8,837 bases of DNA from Nanobdellati archaeon (GTDB lineage: Archaea; EX4484-52; JAADEF01), in assembly GCA_026997215.1 (NCBI GenBank), contig JALWJP010000189.1, positions 1 through 8,837 on the forward strand, written 5' to 3'. Shown here one piece after another: positions 1-5,964 of the stretch; within the stretch, counting starts at the first letter, position 1, and every line of letters begins with the position of its first letter. A program made the translations under genes and the position numbers. A model generated the notes under the pieces. It worked only from the letters and a program-made list of their open reading frames with translations. It did no database searches and was not told where the DNA came from.

Positions 1-45
1 ACTTTTATATATCTATCGATTTTAATATATGTAATATCTAATATT

Positions 46-90
46 CTACTCTCTCTGGTCCTTAGGAAATAAGAATGTTAAAGAGAGTAG
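46..90. repeat. Inverted repeat (9-bp stem) 3' of tRNA-Leu
   Basis: CTACTCTCT at 46-54 is perfectly complementary to AGAGAGTAG at 82-90, with a 27-nt loop that contains the small palindrome CCTTAGG. The stem begins 17 nt beyond the tRNA 3' end on the minus strand. It could be a trailer or terminator structure, or part of a small RNA. No box C/D or H/ACA signature was clear. The flanking 1-45 is very AT-rich and shows no gene. Confidence 0.4.
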
Positions 91-106
91 GACTATCTTG
101 TTGGTA

Positions 107-237
107 TGCAGGGGGTGGGATTTGAACCCACGAACCCACTAAGGGAGTGGATTTCTCAGAAATCATTGCAATTTGCTCATAACTCAAGGTTAGTTCCCTT
201 GAGTCCACCGCCGTTGACCAGGCTTGGCGACCCCTGC
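107..237 (-). tRNA. tRNA-Leu(CAA) with a 45-nt intron
   Basis: On the minus strand a complete class II tRNA can be folded. The acceptor stem is GCAGGGG/CCCCTGC (7 perfect pairs), the D-arm has GCC/GGC and a GG in its loop, and the anticodon stem is GTGGA/TCCAC. The spliced loop is CTCAAGA, giving anticodon CAA. The long variable arm has a CCC/GGG stem, and the T-arm is GTGGG-TTCAAAT-CCCAC. The discriminator is A73, as expected for archaeal Leu (Ser would have G). CCA is not encoded, so it must be added after transcription. The mature tRNA is 86 nt and about 62% GC, well above its AT-rich surroundings. It reads UUG leucine codons. The intron lies between 37 and 38, the commonest archaeal site. 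Gene identity is secure; exact ends follow from the acceptor pairing. Confidence 0.95.
153..197 (-). other. tRNA-Leu intron with bulge-helix-bulge splice motif
   Basis: Exon 1 ends CTCAAG and exon 2 begins ATCCAC. Around the junctions the pre-tRNA folds as follows: anticodon stem GTGGA/TCCAC, a 3-nt bulge AAA on the 3' strand, a 4-bp helix CTCA/TGAG, a 3-nt bulge AGG on the 5' strand, then a short GAA/TTC helix inside the intron. This is the hBHBh' motif cut by archaeal tRNA endonuclease after the second bulge nucleotide, which exactly yields a 7-nt anticodon loop. The intron holds three copies of TGAG; only the last one gives the correct bulge geometry. The first copy lies within an 8-bp alternative hairpin that sequesters the anticodon. 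Confidence 0.9.
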
Positions 238-260
238 TTCCTATCACAATATTATCTGTA

Positions 261-272
261 AAATTTTAAAAG
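261..272 (-). promoter_or_regulatory. Putative TATA box of tRNA-Leu
   Basis: Read on the minus strand this is CTTTTAAAATTT, 24 to 35 nt upstream of tRNA nucleotide 1. That is the expected distance for an archaeal TATA box if transcription starts close to the mature 5' end. A purine-rich GAAAT lies just upstream and could be part of the BRE. The region is AT-rich throughout, so the position is the main support. Confidence 0.5.
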
Positions 273-473
273 ATTTCCAAACTTAAATTAATACGCTTCA
301 AAACTATTAGTATCTAACCTAATTATAAAAAGATAATAAAAGATATCAAATCTTCAAAACTTACTTAAAACAGAAAATCCAATAACCTAATTAAAGCACT
401 TACAAATATCGCTAAAAAATCCAACATAAAAATAAGAGCATAAACTCAATCCTTTTCTTGTTTTTAAAAATAA

Positions 474-494
474 TAATCCCTCTATAGAGGATTA
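474..494. repeat. Imperfect palindrome upstream of srp54
   Basis: TAATCC-C-TCTATAGA-GGATTA forms 6-bp outer arms around an 8-bp perfect palindrome, with one unpaired C at 480. CCCTCTATA (478-486) recurs at 535-543, directly before the srp54 start. An inverted repeat plus a direct half-copy flanking a TATA-like element looks like a possible operator. It could also be a chance hairpin in AT-rich DNA. Confidence 0.4.
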
Positions 495-520
495 TATAGT
501 AAGAGCAATACTCATTAATC

Positions 521-531
521 AATTTAAAAAT
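521..531 (+). promoter_or_regulatory. Putative TATA box of srp54
   Basis: AATTTAAAAAT is centred about 25 nt before the srp54 ATG, which would give a leaderless or nearly leaderless transcript. A second candidate, TTATATA at 492-498, would give a leader of about 30 nt. AAGGT abuts the ATG, too close to act as a normal Shine-Dalgarno, which favours the leaderless reading. Confidence 0.4.
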
Positions 532-550
532 AACCCCTCTATATTAAGGT

Positions 551-1891
551 ATGTTTGAAAAGTTAAAAGATGCCTTGAACTCTTTTGCGCGTAATAAAAA
601 AATAGATAAGAAAGAAGTTGAGAAACTCATCAAAGAGATTCAAAGAGCACTTATACTAAGCGATGTAAATGTAAAAATAGTATTTGAAATTACTCAGACC
701 ATCAAAAAAAGAATATTTGAAAAAGAAAAACATGAAGGATTAAATCTAAGAGAACATACAATAAAAGTAGTATATGAAACTTTAAGTGAAATACTAGGAA
801 AAGAAAAAGGGGAATTGAAAATAGAACCTCAAAAAATACTATTAGTAGGACTTTACGGCACAGGTAAAACAACAACTGCTGCAAAACTTGCATACTTCTT
901 TAAGAAGAAAGGACTTAAACCATGTTTAATAACCACAGACACTTATAGACCTGCCGCTTACGAGCAACTAAAAAATTTAGCCGAGAAGATTGGGGTTAAG
1001 TTCTATGGTAACAAAAATGAAAATAATGCTGTAAAAATACTTCAAGAAGGTTTAAAAGAATGCCATAACTCAGAGGTAATAATAGTAGATACTGCAGGAA
1101 GAGATGCATTTAACGAAGAATTATTGAATGAAATAAATGCTCTTTATAAAGTATTGGAACCAGAAGAAACTTTACTAGTGCTATCCGCAGATATAGGTCA
1201 AGCAGCTAAATCATTAGTAGAAAGTTTAAAAGAAAAATTAAAAATAACGGGCATAATTTTGACTAAAATGGATTCTTCGGCAAAGGGTGGTGGTGCTTTA
1301 ACAGCAGCATATCTTGCAAATATAAAGGTTAAATTTTTAGGAACAGGAGAAAAAATAGAAGATCTTGAATATTACGATCCTGTTAGGTTTGTTTCGAGAT
1401 TACTAGGAATGGGAGATTTAGAAACATTGTTAGAAAAAGCAAGGGAAATTATTGATAAAGATCAAATCGAAAAATTAATGGAAGCGAAAGATTATGATAT
1501 GTATATGTTTTATGAACAACTAAAAGCTACTCAGAAAATGGGATCCTTAAACAAAATATTAGAAATGATACCCGGCATGTCTCGCATGTCTTTCAAAAAA
1601 GAAGAGATAGAAGAACAAGAAATAAAAATTAAGAAATGGGGCTACATATTTGATAGCATGACTGTTGAAGAAAGAAAAAACCCTAAAATAATAGATTCGT
1701 CACGCATAAAAAGAATAGCAAAAGGATCAGGTACAACAGAAGAAGATGTAAGAGAAATGTTAAAGGCATATAAAATGAGCGAAAAGCTTTATAAAAAATT
1801 CAAGTCCGGAAAGTTTCTCAAAGATCCAAAACTCCGCAAACTAATGATGAATATAGGTCCTAAGAATGCTAATATTCAAGAAATGCTGTAA
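551..1891 (+). CDS. srp54: Signal recognition particle GTPase SRP54 (Ffh)
   Basis: SRP54 binds 7S RNA and the signal peptide of nascent chains, then docks with FtsY at the membrane in a GTP-dependent cycle. The 446 residues match the usual archaeal length. The N domain (about 1-90) is a helical bundle. The G domain (about 91-290) shows the P-loop GLYGTGKT (100-107), DTYRPAAYEQL (130-140), DTAGR (180-184), TKMD (238-241) and GTGEKIEDL (264-272). The methionine-rich M domain (about 300-446) includes the GSLNKILEMIPGM stretch and SRIKRIAKGSG (384-394), the helix that contacts SRP RNA helix 8. Family members often have Gln-Gly-Ser in the P-loop where this one has Tyr-Gly-Thr; this is a conservative variant. 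The ATG at 551 gives the full N domain. It is followed by uS12 after 93 nt. Confidence 0.97.
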   Translation: MFEKLKDALNSFARNKKIDKKEVEKLIKEIQRALILSDVNVKIVFEITQTIKKRIFEKEKHEGLNLREHTIKVVYETLSEILGKEKGELKIEPQKILLVGLYGTGKTTTAAKLAYFFKKKGLKPCLITTDTYRPAAYEQLKNLAEKIGVKFYGNKNENNAVKILQEGLKECHNSEVIIVDTAGRDAFNEELLNEINALYKVLEPEETLLVLSADIGQAAKSLVESLKEKLKITGIILTKMDSSAKGGGALTAAYLANIKVKFLGTGEKIEDLEYYDPVRFVSRLLGMGDLETLLEKAREIIDKDQIEKLMEAKDYDMYMFYEQLKATQKMGSLNKILEMIPGMSRMSFKKEEIEEQEIKIKKWGYIFDSMTVEERKNPKIIDSSRIKRIAKGSGTTEEDVREMLKAYKMSEKLYKKFKSGKFLKDPKLRKLMMNIGPKNANIQEML

Positions 1892-1936
1892 GTTACTAAT
1901 TAGTGGTTATGATACTCAAACAATATCGTCCGTTAA

Positions 1937-1946
1937 TTTTTTAAAT
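1937..1946 (+). promoter_or_regulatory. Putative TATA box of uS12/uS7 operon
   Basis: TTTTTTAAAT lies about 40 nt before the uS12 start, so transcription would begin near 1970 and leave a short leader carrying AAAGGTG. The same T-run could serve as an archaeal oligo-T terminator for srp54, which ends 45 nt upstream. The 93-nt gap also contains the palindrome ACTAATTAGT near 1894. Confidence 0.35.
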
Positions 1947-1984
1947 GTTTCTTCTCTATTGATTTTAGGAAATAATATTTAAAG

Positions 1985-2419
1985 GTGGTGAACATAGCAA
2001 AAGGAGGTTTGTTTGCAGCAAGAAATTTAATAAGGAAAGCCAAAGAAAAAAGGTGGCATAAGAAAGATTATGTTCGTAAGGTCTTAGGATTAAAGATAAA
2101 AGCAGATCCTTTAGAAGGTTCACCTCAAGCCAGAGCAATCGTTTTAGAGAAAAGACAAGTAGAGGCTAAGCAACCAAACTCTGCAATGCGTAAATGTGTA
2201 AGAGTACAAATAATAAAAAATGGTATTCAAGTTACTGCTTTTGCTCCGGGTAATGGAGCTATAAACTTTATTAATGAGCATGACGAAGTCATCATAGAGA
2301 AAATAGGTGGTGCTCAAGGAGGTGCAAAAGGAGACATACCTGGTGTAAAATACAAAGTAATAAAAGTTAATGGAATTTCCTTAAAAGAATTAGTTTTAGG
2401 TAGAAAACAAAAGAAATAA
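1985..2419 (+). CDS. rpsL: 30S ribosomal protein uS12
   Basis: uS12 (archaeal S12, eukaryotic S23 type) sits at the decoding centre of the small subunit. Hallmarks are GLFAARNL (8-15), LGLKIKADPLEGSPQARAIVLEK (34-56), the near-universal KQPNSAMRKCVRVQ (62-75), PGNGAINF (88-95) and GDIPGVKYKVIKVNG (116-130). The Asp in GDIPG aligns with the bacterial residue that is methylthiolated. The length of 144 residues is usual for archaea. There is no ATG start: an in-frame stop lies at 1973, leaving GTG at 1985 or GTG at 1988, with AAAGGTG overlapping them. A strong GGAGGT at 2003-2008 is inside the gene, encodes Gly-Gly, and has no correctly spaced start after it. uS7 follows after 14 nt. Confidence 0.96.
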   Translation: MVNIAKGGLFAARNLIRKAKEKRWHKKDYVRKVLGLKIKADPLEGSPQARAIVLEKRQVEAKQPNSAMRKCVRVQIIKNGIQVTAFAPGNGAINFINEHDEVIIEKIGGAQGGAKGDIPGVKYKVIKVNGISLKELVLGRKQKK

Positions 2420-2433
2420 AGAGGTAAGGATTT

Positions 2434-3153
2434 ATGGCGAGAAAAGCAAAAGCTAAACAATCCAAAAAGACCATAACTAAAGAAGTAAAAGAGGAAAAAA
2501 AGTCTGAAGATTTTGAACATACTAAAATACACACACCTCAAGAAATGATATCTAAACAAATTATAAAATTATTTGGTAGATGGGATTATGAAAATGTGAC
2601 GGTAGAAGATGAAGGTCTAAAAAGCGTGATAACCATAAACCCTATAATTTATCCTAAAACAGGAGGAAGATTAGCTAATGTTCACTACGGAAAGGCAAAG
2701 ATTAACATAGTAGAGAGATTGATTAACAGAATGTTCGTGGCAGGTCATAAAGGTAAAAAGCATAAACTTACTTCAGGAATAAATACAGGTAAAAGCATAA
2801 AAAACATTAAAAATATTATAGAAGCATTTGAAATAATAGAAAAAAAACTTAAGAAAAATCCTATTCAAGTATTAGTTAAAGCCATAGAGAATGCCGCACC
2901 AGTGGAAGAAGTAATAACTTATCAAAAAGGAGGAATTATTGCTAGAGAAGCGGTAGTTATCTCACCATTAAGAAGGGTTGATTTAGCTATAAGGCACTTA
3001 GTAGGAGGTGCATATCTTAAAAGACATGCTAATCCTAAGAGTGCAGGAGAAGTATTGGCTAACGAAATAATATTGGCTTATAACAATGATCCAGAGAGTT
3101 TTGCAATTCTTGAAAAGAATAGAAGAGAGAAAGAAGCGGAGGGAGCAAGATAA
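2434..3153 (+). CDS. rpsG: 30S ribosomal protein uS7
   Basis: uS7 nucleates assembly of the 30S head and contacts tRNA in the E site. The sequence shows KLFGRWDYENVTVED (45-59), NIVERLINRM (91-100), NPIQVLVKAIENAAPVEEV (142-160), a GGI segment (166-168), SPLRRVDLAIRHLVGGA (177-193) and NNDPESFAI (217-225), all in archaeal order. A Lys/Glu-rich, probably disordered N-terminal extension of about 30 residues precedes the conserved core. The ATG is preceded by GAGGTAAGGA and lies 14 nt after uS12, so the two are cotranscribed. No elongation factor gene follows, unlike many str-type operons. The stop codon (3151-3153) directly abuts the stop of a minus-strand gene. Confidence 0.97.
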   Translation: MARKAKAKQSKKTITKEVKEEKKSEDFEHTKIHTPQEMISKQIIKLFGRWDYENVTVEDEGLKSVITINPIIYPKTGGRLANVHYGKAKINIVERLINRMFVAGHKGKKHKLTSGINTGKSIKNIKNIIEAFEIIEKKLKKNPIQVLVKAIENAAPVEEVITYQKGGIIAREAVVISPLRRVDLAIRHLVGGAYLKRHANPKSAGEVLANEIILAYNNDPESFAILEKNRREKEAEGAR

Positions 3154-3315
3154 TTAGAATACTCCCTCAATTATTAACCACACACCCATTAAAAATATTA
3201 TAAGAGGTATTATAGGCAATTTTATATTTATCCATCCCATATCTTTGGCAAACCACAAAAAACCTGTAAGTGAAAGAACTAAACCCCAAAGTACTTTTCT
3301 TTTCACCTTTCCCAT
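3154..3315 (-). CDS. Small two-helix membrane protein (53 aa), unknown function
   Basis: I do not recognise a family. The frame starts MGKVKRKVLWGLVLSLTGFL and ends at a TAA that touches the uS7 stop. Residues about 8-24 and 33-52 are strongly hydrophobic, and the first is preceded by four basic residues. This predicts two transmembrane helices with a short loop (KDMGWINIK) and a cytosolic N-terminus. AGGTGA lies 4 nt upstream of the ATG, the same spacing as at other genes here, and a TATA-like TAATATTATTTAA lies further upstream (3342-3354). An intact frame, a good ribosome site, two clean helices and a fit to an otherwise unexplained 234-nt gap argue that it is real. It could act as a small membrane subunit, but nothing in the sequence says of what. 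Confidence 0.72.
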   Translation of the reverse strand: MGKVKRKVLWGLVLSLTGFLWFAKDMGWINIKLPIIPLIIFLMGVWLIIEGVF

Positions 3316-3326
3316 ATTTTCACCTT

Positions 3327-3346
3327 TTTAAGATTATCGTCTTAAA
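3327..3346. promoter_or_regulatory. Palindrome between divergent small-membrane-protein and trxB genes
   Basis: TTTAAGA and TCTTAAA are 7-bp perfect inverted arms separated by 6 nt. They lie between the two divergent starts (3315 minus, 3388 plus). The right arm runs into TTAAATAATATTA (3342-3354), which is about 25 nt before plausible transcription starts in both directions and may act as TATA element for both genes. A regulator bound to the palindrome could affect both. Confidence 0.4.
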
Positions 3347-3387
3347 TAATATTAGGTTTTAATAGTTTAAAAATTTGGTGATGCAAA

Positions 3388-4323
3388 GTGGAGTTAGAGT
3401 ACGATATTGTTATAGTAGGTGGAGGTCCGGCAGGCTTAACCGCAGCAATTTATTCTGCTAGAAATGCGTGGAAAACAGGAGTATTTACAGGAGATATTGG
3501 GGGGCAATTAGCAGAAACACCAGAGATAGAGAATTATCCCGGTGTGAGAAACATAGCCGGTGCTAATCTCGCTATGGAAATGGAAAAACAAGCACGTGAA
3601 TTTGGGGCAGAAATAGTATTTGATAAGATTAAAAGTATAAAAAAAGAGGGTAAACTCTTTGTTATGACGACTGAGTTTGGCGCAACAGTAAAAGCAAAAG
3701 CAGTCATAATTGCAGCGGGCAAACATCCTAGAGAGATAGGTGTAAAAGGCGAGAAAGAATTAAAAGGAAGAGGTGTAAGTTATTGTGTAACGTGTGATGG
3801 TCCCTTCTTTAAAGGAAAAGATGTGGCTGTTGTTGGAGGTGGCAATAGCGCTTTAACTGCTGTAGAATATTTAGCAAAAATATGTAATAAAGTTTATCTG
3901 ATTCATAGAAGGAACGAGTTCAGGGCAGAAAAGATTTTAGTAGACAGAGTTAAAGGTTTAAGTAATGTAGAAATTATAACTCCTTATGTACCTCACGAAA
4001 TTAAAGGAGATAAACATGTTGAAGAAATAATTGTAAAGAATAGAGAGGATGAAAGTTTAAAATCCATAAAGGTTAATGCAGTGTTTGTTGAGATAGGATC
4101 TATACCCAATACTGATTGGATTAACGGCTTTGTAGAACTTAATGAGAAAGGAGAAATAAAAGTGGATAGATTAATGAGAACATCCCAAGAAGGAGTTTTT
4201 GCAGCTGGAGATATAACAGATTGTAGGGATAAACAAGTAGTGGTTGCTGCAGGACATGGAGCCACAGCAGCATTGTCAGCAAATGAATATCTTAACGAAA
4301 TGATTAGAAAAGGTGAATTATAA
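3388..4323 (+). CDS. trxB: Thioredoxin-disulfide reductase (FAD/NAD(P)H)
   Basis: This is a low-molecular-weight thioredoxin reductase that passes electrons from NAD(P)H through FAD and a redox disulfide to thioredoxin-like proteins in the cytosol. Visible motifs are the FAD dinucleotide site GGGPAGLTAAIY (11-22), the GQLAETPEIENYPG stretch (39-52), the active-site CVTC followed by DG (133-138), the second Rossmann site GGGNSAL (150-156), HRRNEFRAEK (173-182) and the C-terminal FAD segment GVFAAGDITDC (269-279). The HRR motif is typical of NADPH-binding members. The length of 311 residues is normal. It starts with GTG, supported by GGTGAT 5 nt upstream; the ATG at 3381 is out of frame. The stop overlaps the next start by one base (TAATG). 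Related ferredoxin:NADP reductases lack the CxxC seen here. Confidence 0.94.
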   Translation: MELEYDIVIVGGGPAGLTAAIYSARNAWKTGVFTGDIGGQLAETPEIENYPGVRNIAGANLAMEMEKQAREFGAEIVFDKIKSIKKEGKLFVMTTEFGATVKAKAVIIAAGKHPREIGVKGEKELKGRGVSYCVTCDGPFFKGKDVAVVGGGNSALTAVEYLAKICNKVYLIHRRNEFRAEKILVDRVKGLSNVEIITPYVPHEIKGDKHVEEIIVKNREDESLKSIKVNAVFVEIGSIPNTDWINGFVELNEKGEIKVDRLMRTSQEGVFAAGDITDCRDKQVVVAAGHGATAALSANEYLNEMIRKGEL

Positions 4324-4529
4324 TGCCTGTACCCAAAGAACTTCTTAAAATAATGGCTTGTCCTTCTTGTCATAAAGAGTTAGAAGAAAAAGGAATGTTT
4401 TTAATTTGTGAGCATTGTAATAAAGCATATCCTGTGCTAAGTGAAACGATTCCTGATATGTTAGAAGAGGATGCATGGGATTTAGAGAAAGCAAAAAACG
4501 CAGGATTTAAACACGATTTAAAGTTATGA
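4323..4529 (+). CDS. Trm112-like zinc-ribbon protein
   Basis: The 68 residues match the Trm112/UPF0434 (YcaR) family. An N-terminal LLKIMACPSCHKEL carries Cys13 and Cys16, a hydrophobic strand follows, then CEHC (29-32) supplies the other two zinc ligands. A PVLSETIPDMLEEDA stretch (37-51) is the family's conserved Ile-Pro turn. In eukaryotes and studied archaea Trm112 binds and stabilises several SAM-dependent methyltransferases that modify tRNA, rRNA or release factor. It has no catalytic residues of its own. The start is fused to the trxB stop and GGTGA lies 6 nt upstream, so translational coupling to trxB is likely. No methyltransferase partner is encoded in this window. The family call is firm; the partner is unknown. 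Confidence 0.85.
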   Translation: MPVPKELLKIMACPSCHKELEEKGMFLICEHCNKAYPVLSETIPDMLEEDAWDLEKAKNAGFKHDLKL

Positions 4530-4540
4530 TTTTTAAAATT
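4530..4540 (+). promoter_or_regulatory. Putative TATA box of the proteasome-exosome operon
   Basis: TTTTTAAAATT begins right after the Trm112-like stop codon and lies about 40 nt before the proteasome alpha ATG. Transcription from about 4560 would leave a short leader that carries AGAGGTGA. It would give the proteasome-exosome block its own promoter, although readthrough from trxB is also possible. Confidence 0.4.
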
Positions 4541-4575
4541 AAACTCTTAACATTTTATAAAGAGAGGTGAAATAA

Positions 4576-5274
4576 ATGGAATTAACTCCTGAAAGTATGG
4601 GTTATGATAGAGCAATAGTTGTGTTCTCTCCAGATGGAAGGTTGTTTCAAGTAGAATATGCAAGAGAAGCTGTAAAAAAAGGGACAACAGTAACAGCTAT
4701 AAAATACAAAGAAGGAGTGTTATTTGGTGCTAAAAAGAAAAAATCTAACATAGTTACATCAACAGAAAAAATATTTAAGGTTGATCACTTCATAGGTATC
4801 GCGAGTTCTGGTTTTGTTGCAGATACTCGTGTTCTTGTGGATGCGGCAAGAGTAAAAGCTCAACAACATCGCTTACTTTATGATGAAAATATAAGCGTTA
4901 TAGGTGTAGCAAAATATTTAGCAGATAGGATACAAACATATACTCAATATGCAGGAGTAAGACCTTATGGTGTTAGTTTACTTATAGGAGGTATAGACAA
5001 TACGGGTAAACATATTTATCAAACAGACCCTTCAGGCATACTTTTAGAATGTAATGCTAGAGCAGTAGGTAAAGAAGAAGACAAAGCAAATGAAATATTA
5101 GAAAAGGAATATAAAGATAATATGAGTTTAAAAGAAGCTGTAAATCTAGCATTAAAAATATTAAAATTAGAAGGAAAAGGCAAGCATGATGAGATAATTC
5201 TTAGAGTGGTAGATAAACAAGGATTTAGAGAATTAAGTAAAGATGATTTGAAGAAACTTGGTGTGAATTTATGA
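4576..5274 (+). CDS. psmA: 20S proteasome alpha subunit
   Basis: Alpha subunits form the outer seven-membered rings of the 20S proteasome, gate substrate entry and dock the PAN or Cdc48 ATPases. The signature GYDRAIVVFSPDGRLFQVEY is at 9-28; its YDR is the gate motif. Lys65 in TSTEKIF corresponds to the pocket lysine that accepts HbYX tails of the ATPases. GVRPYGVSLLIGG (127-139) and DPSG (151-154) are further family blocks. The N-terminus keeps an extended alpha-type segment and has no propeptide Thr, so it is not a beta subunit. The length of 232 residues is usual. The ATG is preceded by AGAGGTGA. The beta subunit is not in this window. The stop overlaps SBDS by 4 nt (ATGA). Confidence 0.97.
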   Translation: MELTPESMGYDRAIVVFSPDGRLFQVEYAREAVKKGTTVTAIKYKEGVLFGAKKKKSNIVTSTEKIFKVDHFIGIASSGFVADTRVLVDAARVKAQQHRLLYDENISVIGVAKYLADRIQTYTQYAGVRPYGVSLLIGGIDNTGKHIYQTDPSGILLECNARAVGKEEDKANEILEKEYKDNMSLKEAVNLALKILKLEGKGKHDEIILRVVDKQGFRELSKDDLKKLGVNL

Positions 5275-5960
5275 AGGTTAAGGAAGTAATTGCTCGTTAT
5301 ATTTATAAAGGCAAAAAATTCGAAATACCTATTTTATGGGAAAAATACAACCTATACAAGAAAAAGAAATTAGATGATTTAAGTGAAGTGGTAATAGGAG
5401 ATGCTATCTTCTCAGATGTTAGAAAAGCACTAAGAGCCAAAGAACAAGATATTGAAGAAGTATTTGGAAATAAAGATTTCTACGAAATATGTAAGATAAT
5501 TTTGGAAAAAGGAGAGGTTCAATTAACCGAAGAGCAAAGAAAGGAGTTGCAAGAAGAAAAGAGAAGAAGAATAATAAGTTTTATCGTTGCTAATGCTATA
5601 GATGCTCGTACTAACACGCCTTTAACACCTACAAGAGTAGAACATGCCTTAGAAGAGGCAAAATTCAGAGTTAAAGCTTTAGAACCTGTAGAAAAGCAAA
5701 TAGAAGAAGCCATCAAAGCTATAAGACCATTAATACCTTTAAGAATTGAGAAAAAGATATTCAAGGTTAAAGTTCCTTTAGAGTTTGGTGGTAAAGCGAG
5801 ACACGAACTTACTAGGATCTCAACTATAAAGCACGAAGACTGGTCCTCAACATACTACATATGCGAAGTAGAAATACCTGCGGGTTTGATGAACGAGTTA
5901 TTTGCTGCGTTAAATAAAGTCACTAAAGGAAATGTATTTATTGAAGAGAAAAAAAGGTGA
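5271..5960 (+). CDS. Ribosome maturation protein SBDS (Sdo1)
   Basis: SBDS is the archaeal and eukaryotic factor that, in eukaryotes with the GTPase EFL1, releases the anti-association factor eIF6 from the large ribosomal subunit; the archaeal orthologue is thought to act similarly with an EF-2-type factor. The FYSH domain (about 1-88) ends in the family hallmark KGEVQLTEEQR (80-90). The central helical domain carries ANAIDARTNTPLTPTRVEHALEEA (107-130), the most conserved block. A ferredoxin-like third domain spans about 158-229. The length of 229 residues is typical. The start ATG overlaps the proteasome alpha stop, preceded by GGTGTGA. The gene lies in the same place in many archaeal proteasome-exosome clusters, which fits a link between ribosome assembly and RNA processing. 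Confidence 0.95.
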   Translation: MKVKEVIARYIYKGKKFEIPILWEKYNLYKKKKLDDLSEVVIGDAIFSDVRKALRAKEQDIEEVFGNKDFYEICKIILEKGEVQLTEEQRKELQEEKRRRIISFIVANAIDARTNTPLTPTRVEHALEEAKFRVKALEPVEKQIEEAIKAIRPLIPLRIEKKIFKVKVPLEFGGKARHELTRISTIKHEDWSSTYYICEVEIPAGLMNELFAALNKVTKGNVFIEEKKR

Positions 5961-5964
5961 TTAT

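Larger units (their letters stand above)
238..550. other. Intergenic region between divergent tRNA-Leu and srp54
   Basis: This stretch of about 310 bases has no convincing open reading frame on either strand and is strongly A/T biased. It contains the tRNA promoter at its left end. At its right end are a near-perfect inverted repeat (474-494), a second copy of its CCCTCTATA half (535-543) and a TATA-like AATTTAAAAAT (521-531). The middle, roughly 280-470, holds nothing I can identify. Confidence 0.6.

Noticed and set aside
153..197. Box C/D guide RNA inside the tRNA intron
   Set aside because: CTGA is present and AATGATT resembles box C, but they are only a few nucleotides apart and no C'/D' pair or guide region fits in 45 nt.
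107..237. tRNA-Ser as an alternative identity
   Set aside because: The long variable arm fits both, but the spliced anticodon is CAA and the discriminator is A, both pointing to Leu.
62..247. 61-codon open frame on the minus strand
   Set aside because: It lies across the tRNA-Leu gene and its intron; the tRNA fold fully explains the sequence.
2003..2011. Perfect GGAGGT followed by TTG as the uS12 start
   Set aside because: The TTG follows with no spacer, and starting there would shorten the conserved N-terminus; GGAGGT simply encodes Gly-Gly.
2314..2559. 81-codon minus-strand open frame rich in Phe/Tyr
   Set aside because: Antisense to Lys/Glu-rich ribosomal protein codons, which produce Phe/Leu/Tyr-rich shadows; it spans the uS12-uS7 junction.
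3993..4373. 126-codon minus-strand open frame
   Set aside because: It is antisense to trxB and the Trm112-like gene, has no recognisable motif and no good ribosome site; the plus-strand genes are certain.
5932..5964. Extended Rrp4 start at 5932
   Set aside because: It would overlap SBDS by 29 nt and add a basic MYLLKRKKGDY tail; the ATG at 5965 has a well-placed GGTGATT.
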